DNA from: Alphaproteobacteria bacterium
GTDB taxonomy: Bacteria > Pseudomonadota > Alphaproteobacteria > Bin95
Direction of reading: 5' to 3'
NCBI GenBank assembly: GCA_022825195.1
Contig: JAJDYL010000216.1
Location: 1-34,596, forward strand
Length of the DNA: 34,596 bases
Shown: positions 8,374 through 15,963 of the stretch, piece after piece
Layout of the letters: every line of letters begins with the position of its first letter
Numbering within the stretch: position 1 is the first letter of the stretch
Notes under the pieces: model-generated
The model's input: the letters and a program-made list of their open reading frames with translations, nothing else
Told to the model about the DNA's origin: nothing
Database searches by the model: none
Program-made: the position numbers and the translations under genes

Positions 8374-9078
8374 ATGCAAGCCATATTCGACAGCCTGCCC
8401 TACCTCATGATCGGGCCTTATCCGGACGGTCCGCTCGGCGGGCTTGCGCTTACGGTTCTGCTGGCGGTCTTCATCGGCGCCGTCAGCTTCGGCATCGGCG
8501 TCGTCTTCGCCGCCCTCGCCCTGGTGCCGTTGCTGCCGGTGCGGATGGCCGCGCGGGCGACGGTCGAGTGCGTGCGCGGCGTCCCCTCGCTCACGTTCCT
8601 GTTCTGGATGTACTTCCTCGTTCCCCGGCTGCTGCAGATCGACCTGTCGCCCATGACCAGTGCGGTCATCGCACTCTCGATCTATCACGGCGCCTACATG
8701 GCCGAGGACCTGCGGGGCGGCGTCCAGGCGGTCCACAGGGGACAGTGGGAGGCCGCGCGGGCGACGGGCCTCCGCGGCCGGCAGGCGTTCCTCCGGATCG
8801 TGCTGCCGCAGGCCGTCCGCGCAGTGGTGCCGGCGCTTATCAACCGCTTCGTCAACCTGTTCATGTACACCTCGATCATCTCGACCCTCGGGATTCTCGA
8901 ATTCATGCGCTCGGCGATCATCGTGAACAACCGGGAGCTCATCTATCCGGTCGAAATCTTCGGGTTCGTCGGCATCGTCTATCTTGCCATCTGCTACGGC
9001 ATCACACGGCTCGGCCGCATGCTGGAAAGGCGCTGGTCATGGGCGCCGAGGTTCGGTTCCGTGCAGGTCGCCGCGTGA
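8374..9078 (+). CDS. Polar amino-acid ABC transporter permease, subunit 2
   Basis: A 234-residue partner permease of the same family as the preceding gene. It has VECVRGVPSLTFLFWMYFLV in place of the usual FRGTPLLVQ block and an EAA loop at about 126-146 (EAARATGLRGRQAFLRIVLP). The 9-nt gap to subunit 1 indicates co-translation. The two permeases, the binding protein at 6777 and the ATPase at 11291 would make a complete importer. Confidence 0.9.
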   Translation: MQAIFDSLPYLMIGPYPDGPLGGLALTVLLAVFIGAVSFGIGVVFAALALVPLLPVRMAARATVECVRGVPSLTFLFWMYFLVPRLLQIDLSPMTSAVIALSIYHGAYMAEDLRGGVQAVHRGQWEAARATGLRGRQAFLRIVLPQAVRAVVPALINRFVNLFMYTSIISTLGILEFMRSAIIVNNRELIYPVEIFGFVGIVYLAICYGITRLGRMLERRWSWAPRFGSVQVAA

Positions 9079-9150
9079 GAAAGAGGTGGCGGGCGGTGCC
9101 GAATTACGCGATACCGGAGAGCGGATCGGCAGTGTCCGGGAGGCTGCGGC

Positions 9151-10140
9151 GTGGAGTGGAAGACCGTTGAGTTCCTCTACCTCAACCATGACGAGGTGAG
9201 GGAGAACAGGCCGCCTTACGGCGAGATCGTCGAGGTCGTCGAGACAGCGCTCAGGGACAAGGTGTCGGGCCGGGCGGACATGCCGACGAAGATCAACGTC
9301 GCGCCTCGCGACGAGATGTATATCCACGCCCTTCCGGGCTATCTGGAGTCGATGAACGTCGCCGGCCTGAAATGGCAGAGCAACGTGATCGACAACCCGT
9401 CGCGGGGCCTGCCCTTCAACATCGGTCTCGTCGTTCTCACCAATCCCGAGGACGGCGCGCCGCGTGCGGTCATGGACTGCACCTGGATCACCGCCATCCG
9501 CACGGCGGCCGGCTCGCTCGCCGCCATCCGGCACCTCAAGCCGAGCCAGGCCCGGGTGCTCGCCATCATCGGGCTCGGGGTGCAGGGCCGGACCCATCTC
9601 GACGCCATCGCGGAGGCGGGCATCCCGGCCGAACTGGAGCGTATCAAGGCCTACGACGTCTCGGAGGACGCGCTCGCAGGCTTCGTCGAATACGCCCGCC
9701 AGCGCACGGCCGTGGAGGTGGAGCCCTGCGCTTCGCCCGAGGCTGCGGTTCGGGACTCGGACGTGATCGTCACCTGCACGACCTTTCTCAAGCGCTCGGA
9801 CCCCAAGGTGCTGCCGGACTGGCCCAAGCCGGGAAGCCTCGCCGTGCCGGTCGATGTCGGGTCCTACTGGACGCCCGCGTCGAGGGACGCGATGGACCTG
9901 ATCGTCACCGACGACATCCCCCAGACAGAAGCGTTCGCGGAACGCGGGTTTTTCCAGGGCGGACCGGTGCGCCTCGACGCCGAATTCGGAGACGTGATTG
10001 CCGGCAACGTGCCGGGACGGCGTTCGGACGACGAACGGATCATGTGCATCAACGCCGGCCTCAGCCTCTACGACATCGGCCTGGCGCAGAAGGTGTACGA
10101 GCGCGCGCGCGGGCGCGCCGGCGCCTGGCTCAAATGGTAG
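9151..10140 (+). CDS. Ornithine cyclodeaminase / mu-crystallin family protein
   Basis: A 329-residue NAD(P)-dependent protein of the OCD/mu-crystallin family. It has the substrate-side K74, the RTAAGS motif (R117) and the Rossmann loop GLGVQG (141-146). Members include ornithine cyclodeaminase, alanine dehydrogenase, ketimine and pyrroline-carboxylate reductases and opine-type enzymes, so the reaction stays open. The start is a GTG at 9151 after gggagg; no better ATG is nearby. It lies 72 nt after the permease gene in the same direction, so it is probably co-transcribed and acts on the imported amino or imino acid. Confidence 0.88.
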   Translation: MEWKTVEFLYLNHDEVRENRPPYGEIVEVVETALRDKVSGRADMPTKINVAPRDEMYIHALPGYLESMNVAGLKWQSNVIDNPSRGLPFNIGLVVLTNPEDGAPRAVMDCTWITAIRTAAGSLAAIRHLKPSQARVLAIIGLGVQGRTHLDAIAEAGIPAELERIKAYDVSEDALAGFVEYARQRTAVEVEPCASPEAAVRDSDVIVTCTTFLKRSDPKVLPDWPKPGSLAVPVDVGSYWTPASRDAMDLIVTDDIPQTEAFAERGFFQGGPVRLDAEFGDVIAGNVPGRRSDDERIMCINAGLSLYDIGLAQKVYERARGRAGAWLKW

Positions 10141-10149
10141 GCAGGGCGT

Positions 10150-11079
10150 TCAGTATCCCGACTGGCGGTCCACGGTGTTGAGCAGGGGTTCGCCCGCATG
10201 GAAGCGCCGGATGTTCTCCGCGACATGGCGCGCGGCCGAAGGCGCATTGGTTCCGGTCGCCGCGTGCGGCGTGAGGACGATGCCGGGATGGTCCCAGAAC
10301 GGGTGGTCGGCCGGCAGCGGCTCGGTGCGGGTGGTGTCGAGTGCGGCACCGGCGATCTGTCCGCTCTCCAGAGCGGCCAGCAGGTCCTCCTCGACGAGAT
10401 GGCCCCCGCGCGCGGCGTTGATCACATAGGCGCCGCGCGGCATGGCCCCGAAGGCGCGCGCATTGAGGATGCCCCGGGTCTCCGGCGTGAGCGCCAGCAG
10501 GCAGACCAGGATGTCGATGCTTCCGAGAAACGGATCGAGTCCGTCATCGCCCCAGCTGCACGCGATGCCCTCCATGCTCTTGGCGCTGCGGCTCCAGCCG
10601 GCGACGGGAAACCCGACGGCCTGCAGCGCTCTTGCGGCGGGAACGCCCAGACTTCCCAGGCCCATGATGCCGACACGGCATTCCGGGGCGATCCGGGTCG
10701 GATAGGCCTTCCAGACGCGGTTTCGCTGCTGCTCGACATAAACGGGATCGCGCCTGTGGAAGCGCAGCACGTTGAGAAGCACGAACTCGGTCATCGAGGC
10801 GGCGCAATGCGCGTCCACAAGTCGCACGACGGGAATCTCCGGGGAGATGTCGGCCTGCTCAAGGACGTGGTCGGCGCCGACGCCGAGCGAGAGGATGAGC
10901 TTCAGATTGGGAAGACCCGCCAGCACGCCGGGCGGTGCGCTCCAGACGAGGGCGAGATCGATGTCCCCGGGATTCCCCGCTTCCGGCCAGACGCGGAAGT
11001 CCAGCGACGGCACAAGCCGGGAGAGCTCCTCGCGCCATTCCTCGGGATCGTCGACCTCGCTGTGAAACAGAAGGGCCAT
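10150..11079 (-). CDS. D-2-hydroxyacid dehydrogenase, GhrA type (glyoxylate/hydroxypyruvate reductase A-like)
   Basis: A 309-residue NAD(P)-dependent enzyme of the 2-hydroxyacid dehydrogenase family. It shows the nucleotide loop GLGSLG (140-145) and the catalytic triad R224 (NAARGG), E253 (TRTEPLP) and H272 (LTPHAA). The GhrA-like features are the short N-terminal domain and the LSLGVGADH segment. The ATG at 11079 fits the family start; the 34 residues readable upstream are unlike it. It converges tail-to-tail with the OCD gene, 9 nt apart, and interrupts the ABC operon. It likely reduces a 2-oxo acid such as glyoxylate or hydroxypyruvate; the substrate is inferred. Confidence 0.87.
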   Translation of the reverse strand: MALLFHSEVDDPEEWREELSRLVPSLDFRVWPEAGNPGDIDLALVWSAPPGVLAGLPNLKLILSLGVGADHVLEQADISPEIPVVRLVDAHCAASMTEFVLLNVLRFHRRDPVYVEQQRNRVWKAYPTRIAPECRVGIMGLGSLGVPAARALQAVGFPVAGWSRSAKSMEGIACSWGDDGLDPFLGSIDILVCLLALTPETRGILNARAFGAMPRGAYVINAARGGHLVEEDLLAALESGQIAGAALDTTRTEPLPADHPFWDHPGIVLTPHAATGTNAPSAARHVAENIRRFHAGEPLLNTVDRQSGY

Positions 11080-11290
11080 GTCCGCTTCTCCCGCTGCGCC
11101 GTTCCCGTATCCCGGACCATTGCCCGGGAGTATCTCACGAGTGCATGACGAATCAACGGGCAGCGGCCGGGACGGCGTCATGGCCCGCTCCCTTCGGGCA
11201 GGCTACACTGACTTCCGGTTGCCGCGGTTTCCCTAGCGGCGCCTTGCCGGCCCTCGGCGCGCGCGCTCACAACTCCGGGACGATTCGGGA

Positions 11291-12025
11291 ATGCTTGCCC
11301 TGGAGATCGACGCCCTCAACAAGTGGTTCGGCACGCTTCACGTGCTTCGGGATGTGTCCCTCAGCATTGCAGAGCGGGCCGTGGTCGTCGTCTGCGGCCC
11401 CTCCGGGTCGGGCAAGAGCACGCTGATCCGCTGCATCAACCGGCTCGAGACGGCCGATTCCGGCGATGTCAGGGTATTCGGGGAGTCATATTCCGGCCCG
11501 AGGGCCGACCTCCTGCGGCTACGCTCCGAGGTCGGCATGGTGTTCCAGTCCTTCAATCTCTATCCGCACCTGACGGCGCTGGAGAACGTCACGCTCGCGC
11601 CGCGCATGGTGCGCCGCCTTTCGCGCGGGCAGGCGGACGAGGCGGGGATGGCGCTGCTCGAGCGCGTCGGGTTGGCGGACAAGGCCCGCGACCATCCCTC
11701 CACCCTCTCGGGCGGCCAGCAGCAGCGCGTCGCGATCGCGCGCGCCCTCGCCATGCAGCCCAGGCTGATGCTGTTCGACGAACCGACCTCGGCGCTCGAC
11801 CCGGAAATGATCACGGAGGTCCTCGACGTCATGACCGGTCTTGCCGAGGACGGGATGACCATGATTGTCGTGAGCCACGAAATGGGGTTCGCCCGGCGCG
11901 TGTCGGACCGGATCGCGTTCATGGACGAAGGGCGGCTCGTCGAGCAGGCCGAGCCGGAGACGTTCTTCTCCGCACCGGCTACGGCCCGGGCGCGGCAGTT
12001 TCTCTCCAAGGTTCTGTCGCATTGA
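11291..12025 (+). CDS. Polar amino-acid ABC transporter ATP-binding protein (GlnQ family)
   Basis: A 244-residue ATPase. Motifs are Walker [10 protein letters not shown] (36-44), signature LSGGQ (139-143), Walker B LFDEP (161-165), the D-loop SALDPEM and the switch histidine H196 in SHEMGFA. This pattern is that of GlnQ/HisP importers, matching the two permeases at 7678-9078. It is not contiguous with them: the OCD gene and an inverted dehydrogenase lie between. It is therefore probably transcribed separately, from the 211-nt region shared divergently with the dehydrogenase. Confidence 0.9.
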   Translation: MLALEIDALNKWFGTLHVLRDVSLSIAERAVVVVCGPSGSGKSTLIRCINRLETADSGDVRVFGESYSGPRADLLRLRSEVGMVFQSFNLYPHLTALENVTLAPRMVRRLSRGQADEAGMALLERVGLADKARDHPSTLSGGQQQRVAIARALAMQPRLMLFDEPTSALDPEMITEVLDVMTGLAEDGMTMIVVSHEMGFARRVSDRIAFMDEGRLVEQAEPETFFSAPATARARQFLSKVLSH

Positions 12026-12067
12026 ACGGGCTCCCGTCGACCGCGCAATAGTGAGGGGGCCACAGCA

Positions 12068-12310
12068 ATGCGGCCCCGCCTGTCCCCGCCTTCGAGCGTG
12101 TTTTTCGGCGCCGGCGAGCGGCCCGTCTCCGCGGTCCGGAGCGCGGCGCTGCCGGAAGGCGAGCGGTGGTCGGATGGGCTCGGCGCCCGGATAGCCGAAA
12201 CGCTGAAGGAAGAACTCGACCCGTTCGACGACCTGAATGCGGACGCGGCGATGCGCCGGCATCTGGCCGGCGTGCTCGTCAAGCGGACTCTGGGTCCGCT
12301 GGCGGCCTGA
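12068..12310 (+). pseudogene. C-terminal fragment of a CoxM-type FAD-binding subunit (molybdenum hydroxylase)
   Basis: This 80-residue frame resembles only the end of the CO-dehydrogenase/xanthine-dehydrogenase medium subunit (CO_deh_flav_C domain). The diagnostic tail is LDPFDDLNADAAMRRHLAGV followed by LVKRTL. A normal subunit has about 270-300 residues, and the N-terminal FAD-binding domain is absent because the sequence upstream is the glnQ-like gene. An ATG preceded by gaggggg is present, so a small peptide may be translated. It lies 12 nt before the CoxS-like gene, the usual medium-small subunit order. It cannot bind FAD as a normal subunit would. Confidence 0.7.
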
Positions 12311-12322
12311 GGGAGGGAATCG

Positions 12323-13540
12323 ATGGACACCAGCGTCGAAGTCAGCGTGCGCGTCAACGGGGAAATCTCGACCCGCCGCATCGAGGCGCGCATGAACCTT
12401 GTGGACTTCCTGCGCGAGGAGCTTGGCCTGACCGGGAGCCATGTCGGCTGCGAGCACGGCGTGTGCGGAGCCTGCACGGTGCGGGTCGACGGGCGTATCG
12501 TGCGCGGATGCCTCATGCTGGCCGCGCAGGCGGACGGCGCCGATGTGTGGACCATCGAGGGGCTGAGCGACACGGGTGAGATTCGGGGACTCCAGGACGC
12601 GTTCGTCGAGCGCAATGCGCTGCAGTGCGGATACTGCACCCCCGGCATGCTGCTCACCCTCGCCGAACTCATGCAGCGCAATCCGTCCGCGAGCCGGCGC
12701 GAGATTCGCGGATTCATCTTCGGCAACTACTGCCGGTGCACGGGCTACGAGGCCATCGTGGATGGCCCAGTGATCTGCACCATCACCACGTTGCTCCGCT
12801 GCGACCAACGCGGACGCCTCGACGATCCGCAGCCCTTCGAGGATCCGATACATGGGCCGCTACGCCCCCATCACCCGCTGGACCGAATGGCGCCGGTTGC
12901 GGGTGTGCGGGCGCACCTCGCCGGGCCAGCGCCCACGCTCGACGGCCTCCGCCCACGCTGCGCTCTTCATGACGTCGGGGCTTTCGATCTCGTAGATGGC
13001 GTGCCACGTCGGGGTCTCGCCGCGTGCCACGGATTTCAGTTCGCCGCCCATCGACACCTCGAAGTCCTGCGCCTTCAGGCGCGTGACCGCTATCACACCC
13101 GGCACCTCCAGCAGGTAGGGCACATGCTCGGTGTCGTAGACTTCGTTGAACAGATCCTCCTTCTCCGGGTCCACATCCATGCTTGCGATGAAGACGTAGC
13201 GGGTGCCGATGGGCATATCGGTGCTCCTCGTTTGCGGGTGGCCAAGCGTACCCGATCGGGAGGCTGCGCCATACGTGTTGTTCGGCGCCATTGCCTGACT
13301 CCCTGGAATCGCGGCGAAGCAACATGTTGCAGGGCTGAACGGCGTCCAATCTGCGCGCCGAACAACAACAGGGACGATCCACCCGCGTTCGGGCGGAAGA
13401 CGGGGCGCAACGAGCCCTGTCCCTGCGGCTCGGGGCGGAAATACAAGCGTTGCTGCGGCGCGCACCGAGCGGAGGGCCGACCGAGGGTAGGACGAAAATT
13501 GCCAATTTATGAGATCGAAATTATTCAACAAACACAGTAG
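12323..13540 (+). CDS. CoxS-type 2Fe-2S subunit of a molybdenum hydroxylase, 3' end lost and read through
   Basis: Residues 1 to about 147 are a near-complete small subunit. The plant-type ferredoxin cysteines are C43, C48, C51 and C63, and the second [2Fe-2S] cysteines are C102, C105, C137 and C139 (CGYCTPG and GNYCRCTGYEAIV). All eight are intact, and gagggaggg precedes the ATG. After about 12766 the similarity stops where the natural ~155-165-residue protein should end. The frame then continues by chance through the antisense of the gene at 12860-13216 and an unrelated SEC-C motif to TAG at 13538, for 405 codons in all. Treat only 12323-12766 as homologous. No large molybdopterin subunit is in the window, so this is probably a decaying operon. 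Confidence 0.7.
   Translation: MDTSVEVSVRVNGEISTRRIEARMNLVDFLREELGLTGSHVGCEHGVCGACTVRVDGRIVRGCLMLAAQADGADVWTIEGLSDTGEIRGLQDAFVERNALQCGYCTPGMLLTLAELMQRNPSASRREIRGFIFGNYCRCTGYEAIVDGPVICTITTLLRCDQRGRLDDPQPFEDPIHGPLRPHHPLDRMAPVAGVRAHLAGPAPTLDGLRPRCALHDVGAFDLVDGVPRRGLAACHGFQFAAHRHLEVLRLQARDRYHTRHLQQVGHMLGVVDFVEQILLLRVHIHACDEDVAGADGHIGAPRLRVAKRTRSGGCAIRVVRRHCLTPWNRGEATCCRAERRPICAPNNNRDDPPAFGRKTGRNEPCPCGSGRKYKRCCGAHRAEGRPRVGRKLPIYEIEIIQQTQ
12794..12853 (-). pseudogene. First ~20 codons of a CaiB/BaiF family CoA-transferase
   Basis: Reading from the ATG at 12853, the first 19 residues are MYRILEGLRIVEASALVAA. This matches the usual N-terminus of class III CoA-transferases (LxGLRVVEGSAFxAAP). Similarity ends abruptly at about 12794, where the DNA becomes the antisense of the CoxS-like gene. 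It starts 6 nt after the stop of the 118-aa gene on the same strand, so the two once formed an operon. The remaining ~380 residues are missing. Confidence 0.6.
12860..13216 (-). CDS. Small dimeric alpha/beta-barrel family protein (DUF4286/EthD-like)
   Basis: A 118-residue protein beginning MPIGTRYVFIASMDVDPEKE, followed by FNEVYDTEHVPYLLEVPGV. A beta strand, then a helix with a conserved acid-rich NEVYDTEH block and a PGV turn is typical of ferredoxin-like dimeric barrels such as EthD and DUF4286 proteins. The ATG at 13216 has gaggagc upstream. Its 3' neighbour, 6 nt away, is the truncated CoA-transferase, suggesting an old link to acyl-CoA metabolism. The exact role is unknown. The C-terminal residues after about 100 are Arg-rich and may be affected by the nearby rearrangement. 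Confidence 0.75.
   Translation of the reverse strand: MPIGTRYVFIASMDVDPEKEDLFNEVYDTEHVPYLLEVPGVIAVTRLKAQDFEVSMGGELKSVARGETPTWHAIYEIESPDVMKSAAWAEAVERGRWPGEVRPHTRNRRHSVQRVMGA
13403..13459 (+). other. Orphan SEC-C metal-binding motif
   Basis: The plus strand encodes GRNEPCPCGSGRKYKRCCG, a perfect SEC-C zinc-binding motif (CxCxnCC type) of the kind found at the C-terminus of SecA, YecA-like and other proteins. No in-frame start codon lies close upstream; the frame is only open because it continues from the CoxS-like gene. It is followed by 26 residues running into AT-rich DNA. I read it as the leftover 3' end of another gene. Confidence 0.6.
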
Positions 13541-13834
13541 AATAATTCAGAATTCGCCATAAAATGAGCAATAGCTGATGCAGATTTTGTGTCATCCGTT
13601 GCCCTATGCTACTGATATTACTGTATATGTTCGCCGTGTTAATTTGACACGAAGAGCCCCTCGAATTCGCTGGATGTCGATAGGAACTCCCTGTAACGCA
13701 TTGTTCTTATAGAACAATATGCAGAACCGGGCCTTACAGGCGGCCACTCTGTTCTCTATGCGACGGGGCAAGCCTCTCACGTCTCTGTTCCGATTGCCCG
13801 CCAGAGGCGCAGCGCCCTGCGAAGGGCGAAACCG
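13460..13834. other. AT-rich intergenic patch with inverted repeats
   Basis: About 13490-13720 is conspicuously AT-rich against the GC-rich surroundings and has no convincing gene. It contains an 8-bp inverted repeat aattattc/gaataatt (13519-13526 and 13540-13547) and a perfect 8-bp palindrome attgttct-tat-agaacaat (13700-13718) that looks like a repressor operator. The composition suggests recently acquired or non-coding DNA. Confidence 0.5.
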
Positions 13835-14287
13835 TCATTCGCATGTCCCCACGAAAGCATGGACCACCTTCAGCACGTCCAGATGTTCCTTTTGCGAGAC
13901 GAGCGAAAGCGTCTTCTTCCCGGTGTCGAGCGCGTAGAGTTCGGTGTGCGGTCCCCACGGTATCAGGAGGTGGCGGACTGTCCCCCGTTTGAATACCTCA
14001 ATCACGGGAGCGCCGTAATCGCTTGCGCTCCTCGTCCAGTCCTTACCGTTGAGTTGACCTTTCAGGACGACATCCTGGACCTTGTCCGTTCCAAGAAAGA
14101 TCATCACCGTATCAAGCGAGCCACGGTCCCAGCTGGCCTTGGCCGCACCACCGTCAAGGGGAAACGACTGGTAGTGGCTGTAGCCTTCCATAGGGCCGCA
14201 GGACGCAATGACTCCAGCCTCAGCGGGAATGACGCGGCCGACCGTTACAAGGACCAGCCCGAGCAGCCCCGCGAGGACGGATCTCAT
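13835..14287 (-). CDS. Small secreted protein of unknown function
   Basis: A 150-residue protein with a clear Sec signal peptide (hydrophobic core LAGLLGLVLVTVG, cleavage near AEA at residue 24). The mature part has an ASCG segment with C30 and a second cysteine, C149, in the last two residues, so one disulphide is possible. I recognise no catalytic motif. Its ATG overlaps the stop of the upstream PD-(D/E)XK gene by ATGA (14284-14287), which implies translational coupling and a shared process. The protein should be periplasmic or exported while its partner is cytoplasmic, so direct contact is unlikely unless one of them is unusual. Confidence 0.75.
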   Translation of the reverse strand: MRSVLAGLLGLVLVTVGRVIPAEAGVIASCGPMEGYSHYQSFPLDGGAAKASWDRGSLDTVMIFLGTDKVQDVVLKGQLNGKDWTRSASDYGAPVIEVFKRGTVRHLLIPWGPHTELYALDTGKKTLSLVSQKEHLDVLKVVHAFVGTCE

Positions 14288-15675
14288 TGTGCTGCTTGGG
14301 CTGAGGCGTCAGCGTCAGTTTCGTCGGAAGCGTCCGTTTCGTCATCAATGGGTTCCGCTTCCGGGACCTCCGCCGCCCGCGCAACCGGCTGAGGCGGCGC
14401 CGGCTGCCAGGCCTTCAGGGTCACGGCGACAAGGTCGTAGAACTCCGGAACGATGCGCTCAAGGTCCTCGATGAATGCCTTCGGGCCGGAGAACCGCTTC
14501 CCGGACGGCTCCTCCGTCAGCAGGACATCGAAGGAATGCGGCAGCAGGGACGGGTTGGACGACTGCAGCCGGGCCGGGTCCTCGCGCAGCGCCGTTACGC
14601 TTTCCGAGGTCGGTGCTGCACGCCCCGGCCAGTAGGCCTGGATGCGCAGACGGGGATCGTCGGCCTTCAGCATGCCGAGCAGCCAGTTCACCCGGGCCCG
14701 CGTGGACTTCCGGTCCGCACGGGCCTTCACGGCCATGGAGACGGCGATCGTCCGCCGGGCGAGGTCCGCCCGAACCGTGATGTCGGACGCGCAGTCCGGC
14801 ACGCGCAGCACCGACGTCAGCGCCTGACTCTCGGCGAAGGCGGCGATGCCGGCCTCGAGGCGCAGCTTCTGGTCCCCGGCGTGCCTGCGTTCGATCTGGA
14901 TCGCAACCGGCCGGTTGAGGTGGGACGTCATGTGGAGACAGAGGTCGCGCTCCTCGGCGAACCAGCTGGCGACGACGTCCTCCAGGCCCGGCGTGCTCCT
15001 GGTAAGCGTCGCTCCGGTCGAGACGAGCTGGACGACATTGCGCCATTCGGGCCCCATCTGGGTAAACCGCTCGACCCCGGTGCTCGCGTGGGCGAGATAG
15101 TCGTTCAGCTGCTTGACCAGAAAGTCCTGCTCGGGGCTCTCCTCGACGCCCCGGGAGGCAAAAACCTCGCAGGAGGTCGCGAGATAGGCCCAGGACCAGT
15201 GGAAGAGCCCCACCTTGCCGGTCAACTGCCGCAGGCGCGGGATCGCTCCGGCGACCGGCGAATGGGTGGGCCTTGCGGCGAAATCGTTCGATATGGTGAC
15301 GACCGCATCGATCCCGTTGTCGCGGGCGAGCTTCAGGTAGCGCTCGACCTGGTCCGGATCGAGCGCGGACCGCCCAACCTTGGCCTCGACGAGCGCGCTC
15401 CATGTGCTCCGCCCGGTCTCGACGAGGAGCAGGCCGTCGGGTCGGTCGGATGCTCCGGTATCCGTTCCGAACCCGACTTCCGTGTAAGCCGAAACCCGGG
15501 TCCGCGTGCCTGTCCTCACGCCGACGCTCCCCAGTATCTCTCGGTAGAACCCAGGAACCTGGGTCAGGACGGCGAGCAGGATGGACAGGGTCCTCTCTTC
15601 CCGCCGCGTGTCGGCCACGACCGGAAAGAGTCTTGCGGGCGAACCGCTGGACAGGAAATCGGGAAGGCTGCTCAT
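14284..15675 (-). CDS. PD-(D/E)XK nuclease-like protein of unknown function
   Basis: A 463-residue cytoplasmic protein. Residues 78-99 carry a PD-(D/E)XK core: RPDGLLLV (D80), a beta strand, then ALVEAKVG (E97, K99), followed by a helix with DQVERY. E66 (YTEV) could be the upstream acidic residue. The end (about 435-463) is an acidic, low-complexity tail rich in E, D, S and A. The ATG at 15675 has ggaag upstream; a GTG six codons earlier is possible. It is coupled by ATGA to the secreted-protein gene. The core suggests DNA cleavage or binding, as in restriction or repair enzymes, but no helicase, methylase or partner is present and the function is unproven. Confidence 0.72.
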   Translation of the reverse strand: MSSLPDFLSSGSPARLFPVVADTRREERTLSILLAVLTQVPGFYREILGSVGVRTGTRTRVSAYTEVGFGTDTGASDRPDGLLLVETGRSTWSALVEAKVGRSALDPDQVERYLKLARDNGIDAVVTISNDFAARPTHSPVAGAIPRLRQLTGKVGLFHWSWAYLATSCEVFASRGVEESPEQDFLVKQLNDYLAHASTGVERFTQMGPEWRNVVQLVSTGATLTRSTPGLEDVVASWFAEERDLCLHMTSHLNRPVAIQIERRHAGDQKLRLEAGIAAFAESQALTSVLRVPDCASDITVRADLARRTIAVSMAVKARADRKSTRARVNWLLGMLKADDPRLRIQAYWPGRAAPTSESVTALREDPARLQSSNPSLLPHSFDVLLTEEPSGKRFSGPKAFIEDLERIVPEFYDLVAVTLKAWQPAPPQPVARAAEVPEAEPIDDETDASDETDADASAQAAQ

Positions 15676-15963
15676 GGGCTTCGCTTCCGGCACAATGAGG
15701 TGGAAGAGTTGCGGACCATGGACCGCAATGTATCCGTGATGCGGACATATTCGCCCGTCAAGCGGCCCGCGTCCACGGGGATGACGGACGAAACGGCCAA
15801 GAGCGGCGCCGATATAGGGAATCCCGGTCAGGGTCCGGGAAACGGGCTATCCACGGGTGATTGAGGCCGGAATGACCTGTCCGACAAAGCAGAACGGGCT
15901 GGAAGCGATTGAAATTCAGCAATTCACGGGAATTTGGATATGACACAAAATTTTCATCGGCTA

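Noticed and set aside
11519..12853. A 444-codon minus-strand frame that starts like a CoA-transferase
   Set aside because: Only the first ~20 codons are transferase-like. The rest is antisense of the CoxS, CoxM and GlnQ-like genes, so I kept only the fragment at 12794-12853.
14210..14240. Interspersed-repeat origin of the signal peptide in the 150-aa protein
   Set aside because: The stretch encoding VIPAEAG looks like a common repeat-derived peptide, but one short match can be chance and the reading frame and signal peptide are otherwise normal.
15676..15963. A gene or terminator between the nuclease gene and the tRNA
   Set aside because: No frame with a start signal or family pattern. It contains repeat-like pieces (gaggccggaatgac) and no stable hairpin with a T-run.
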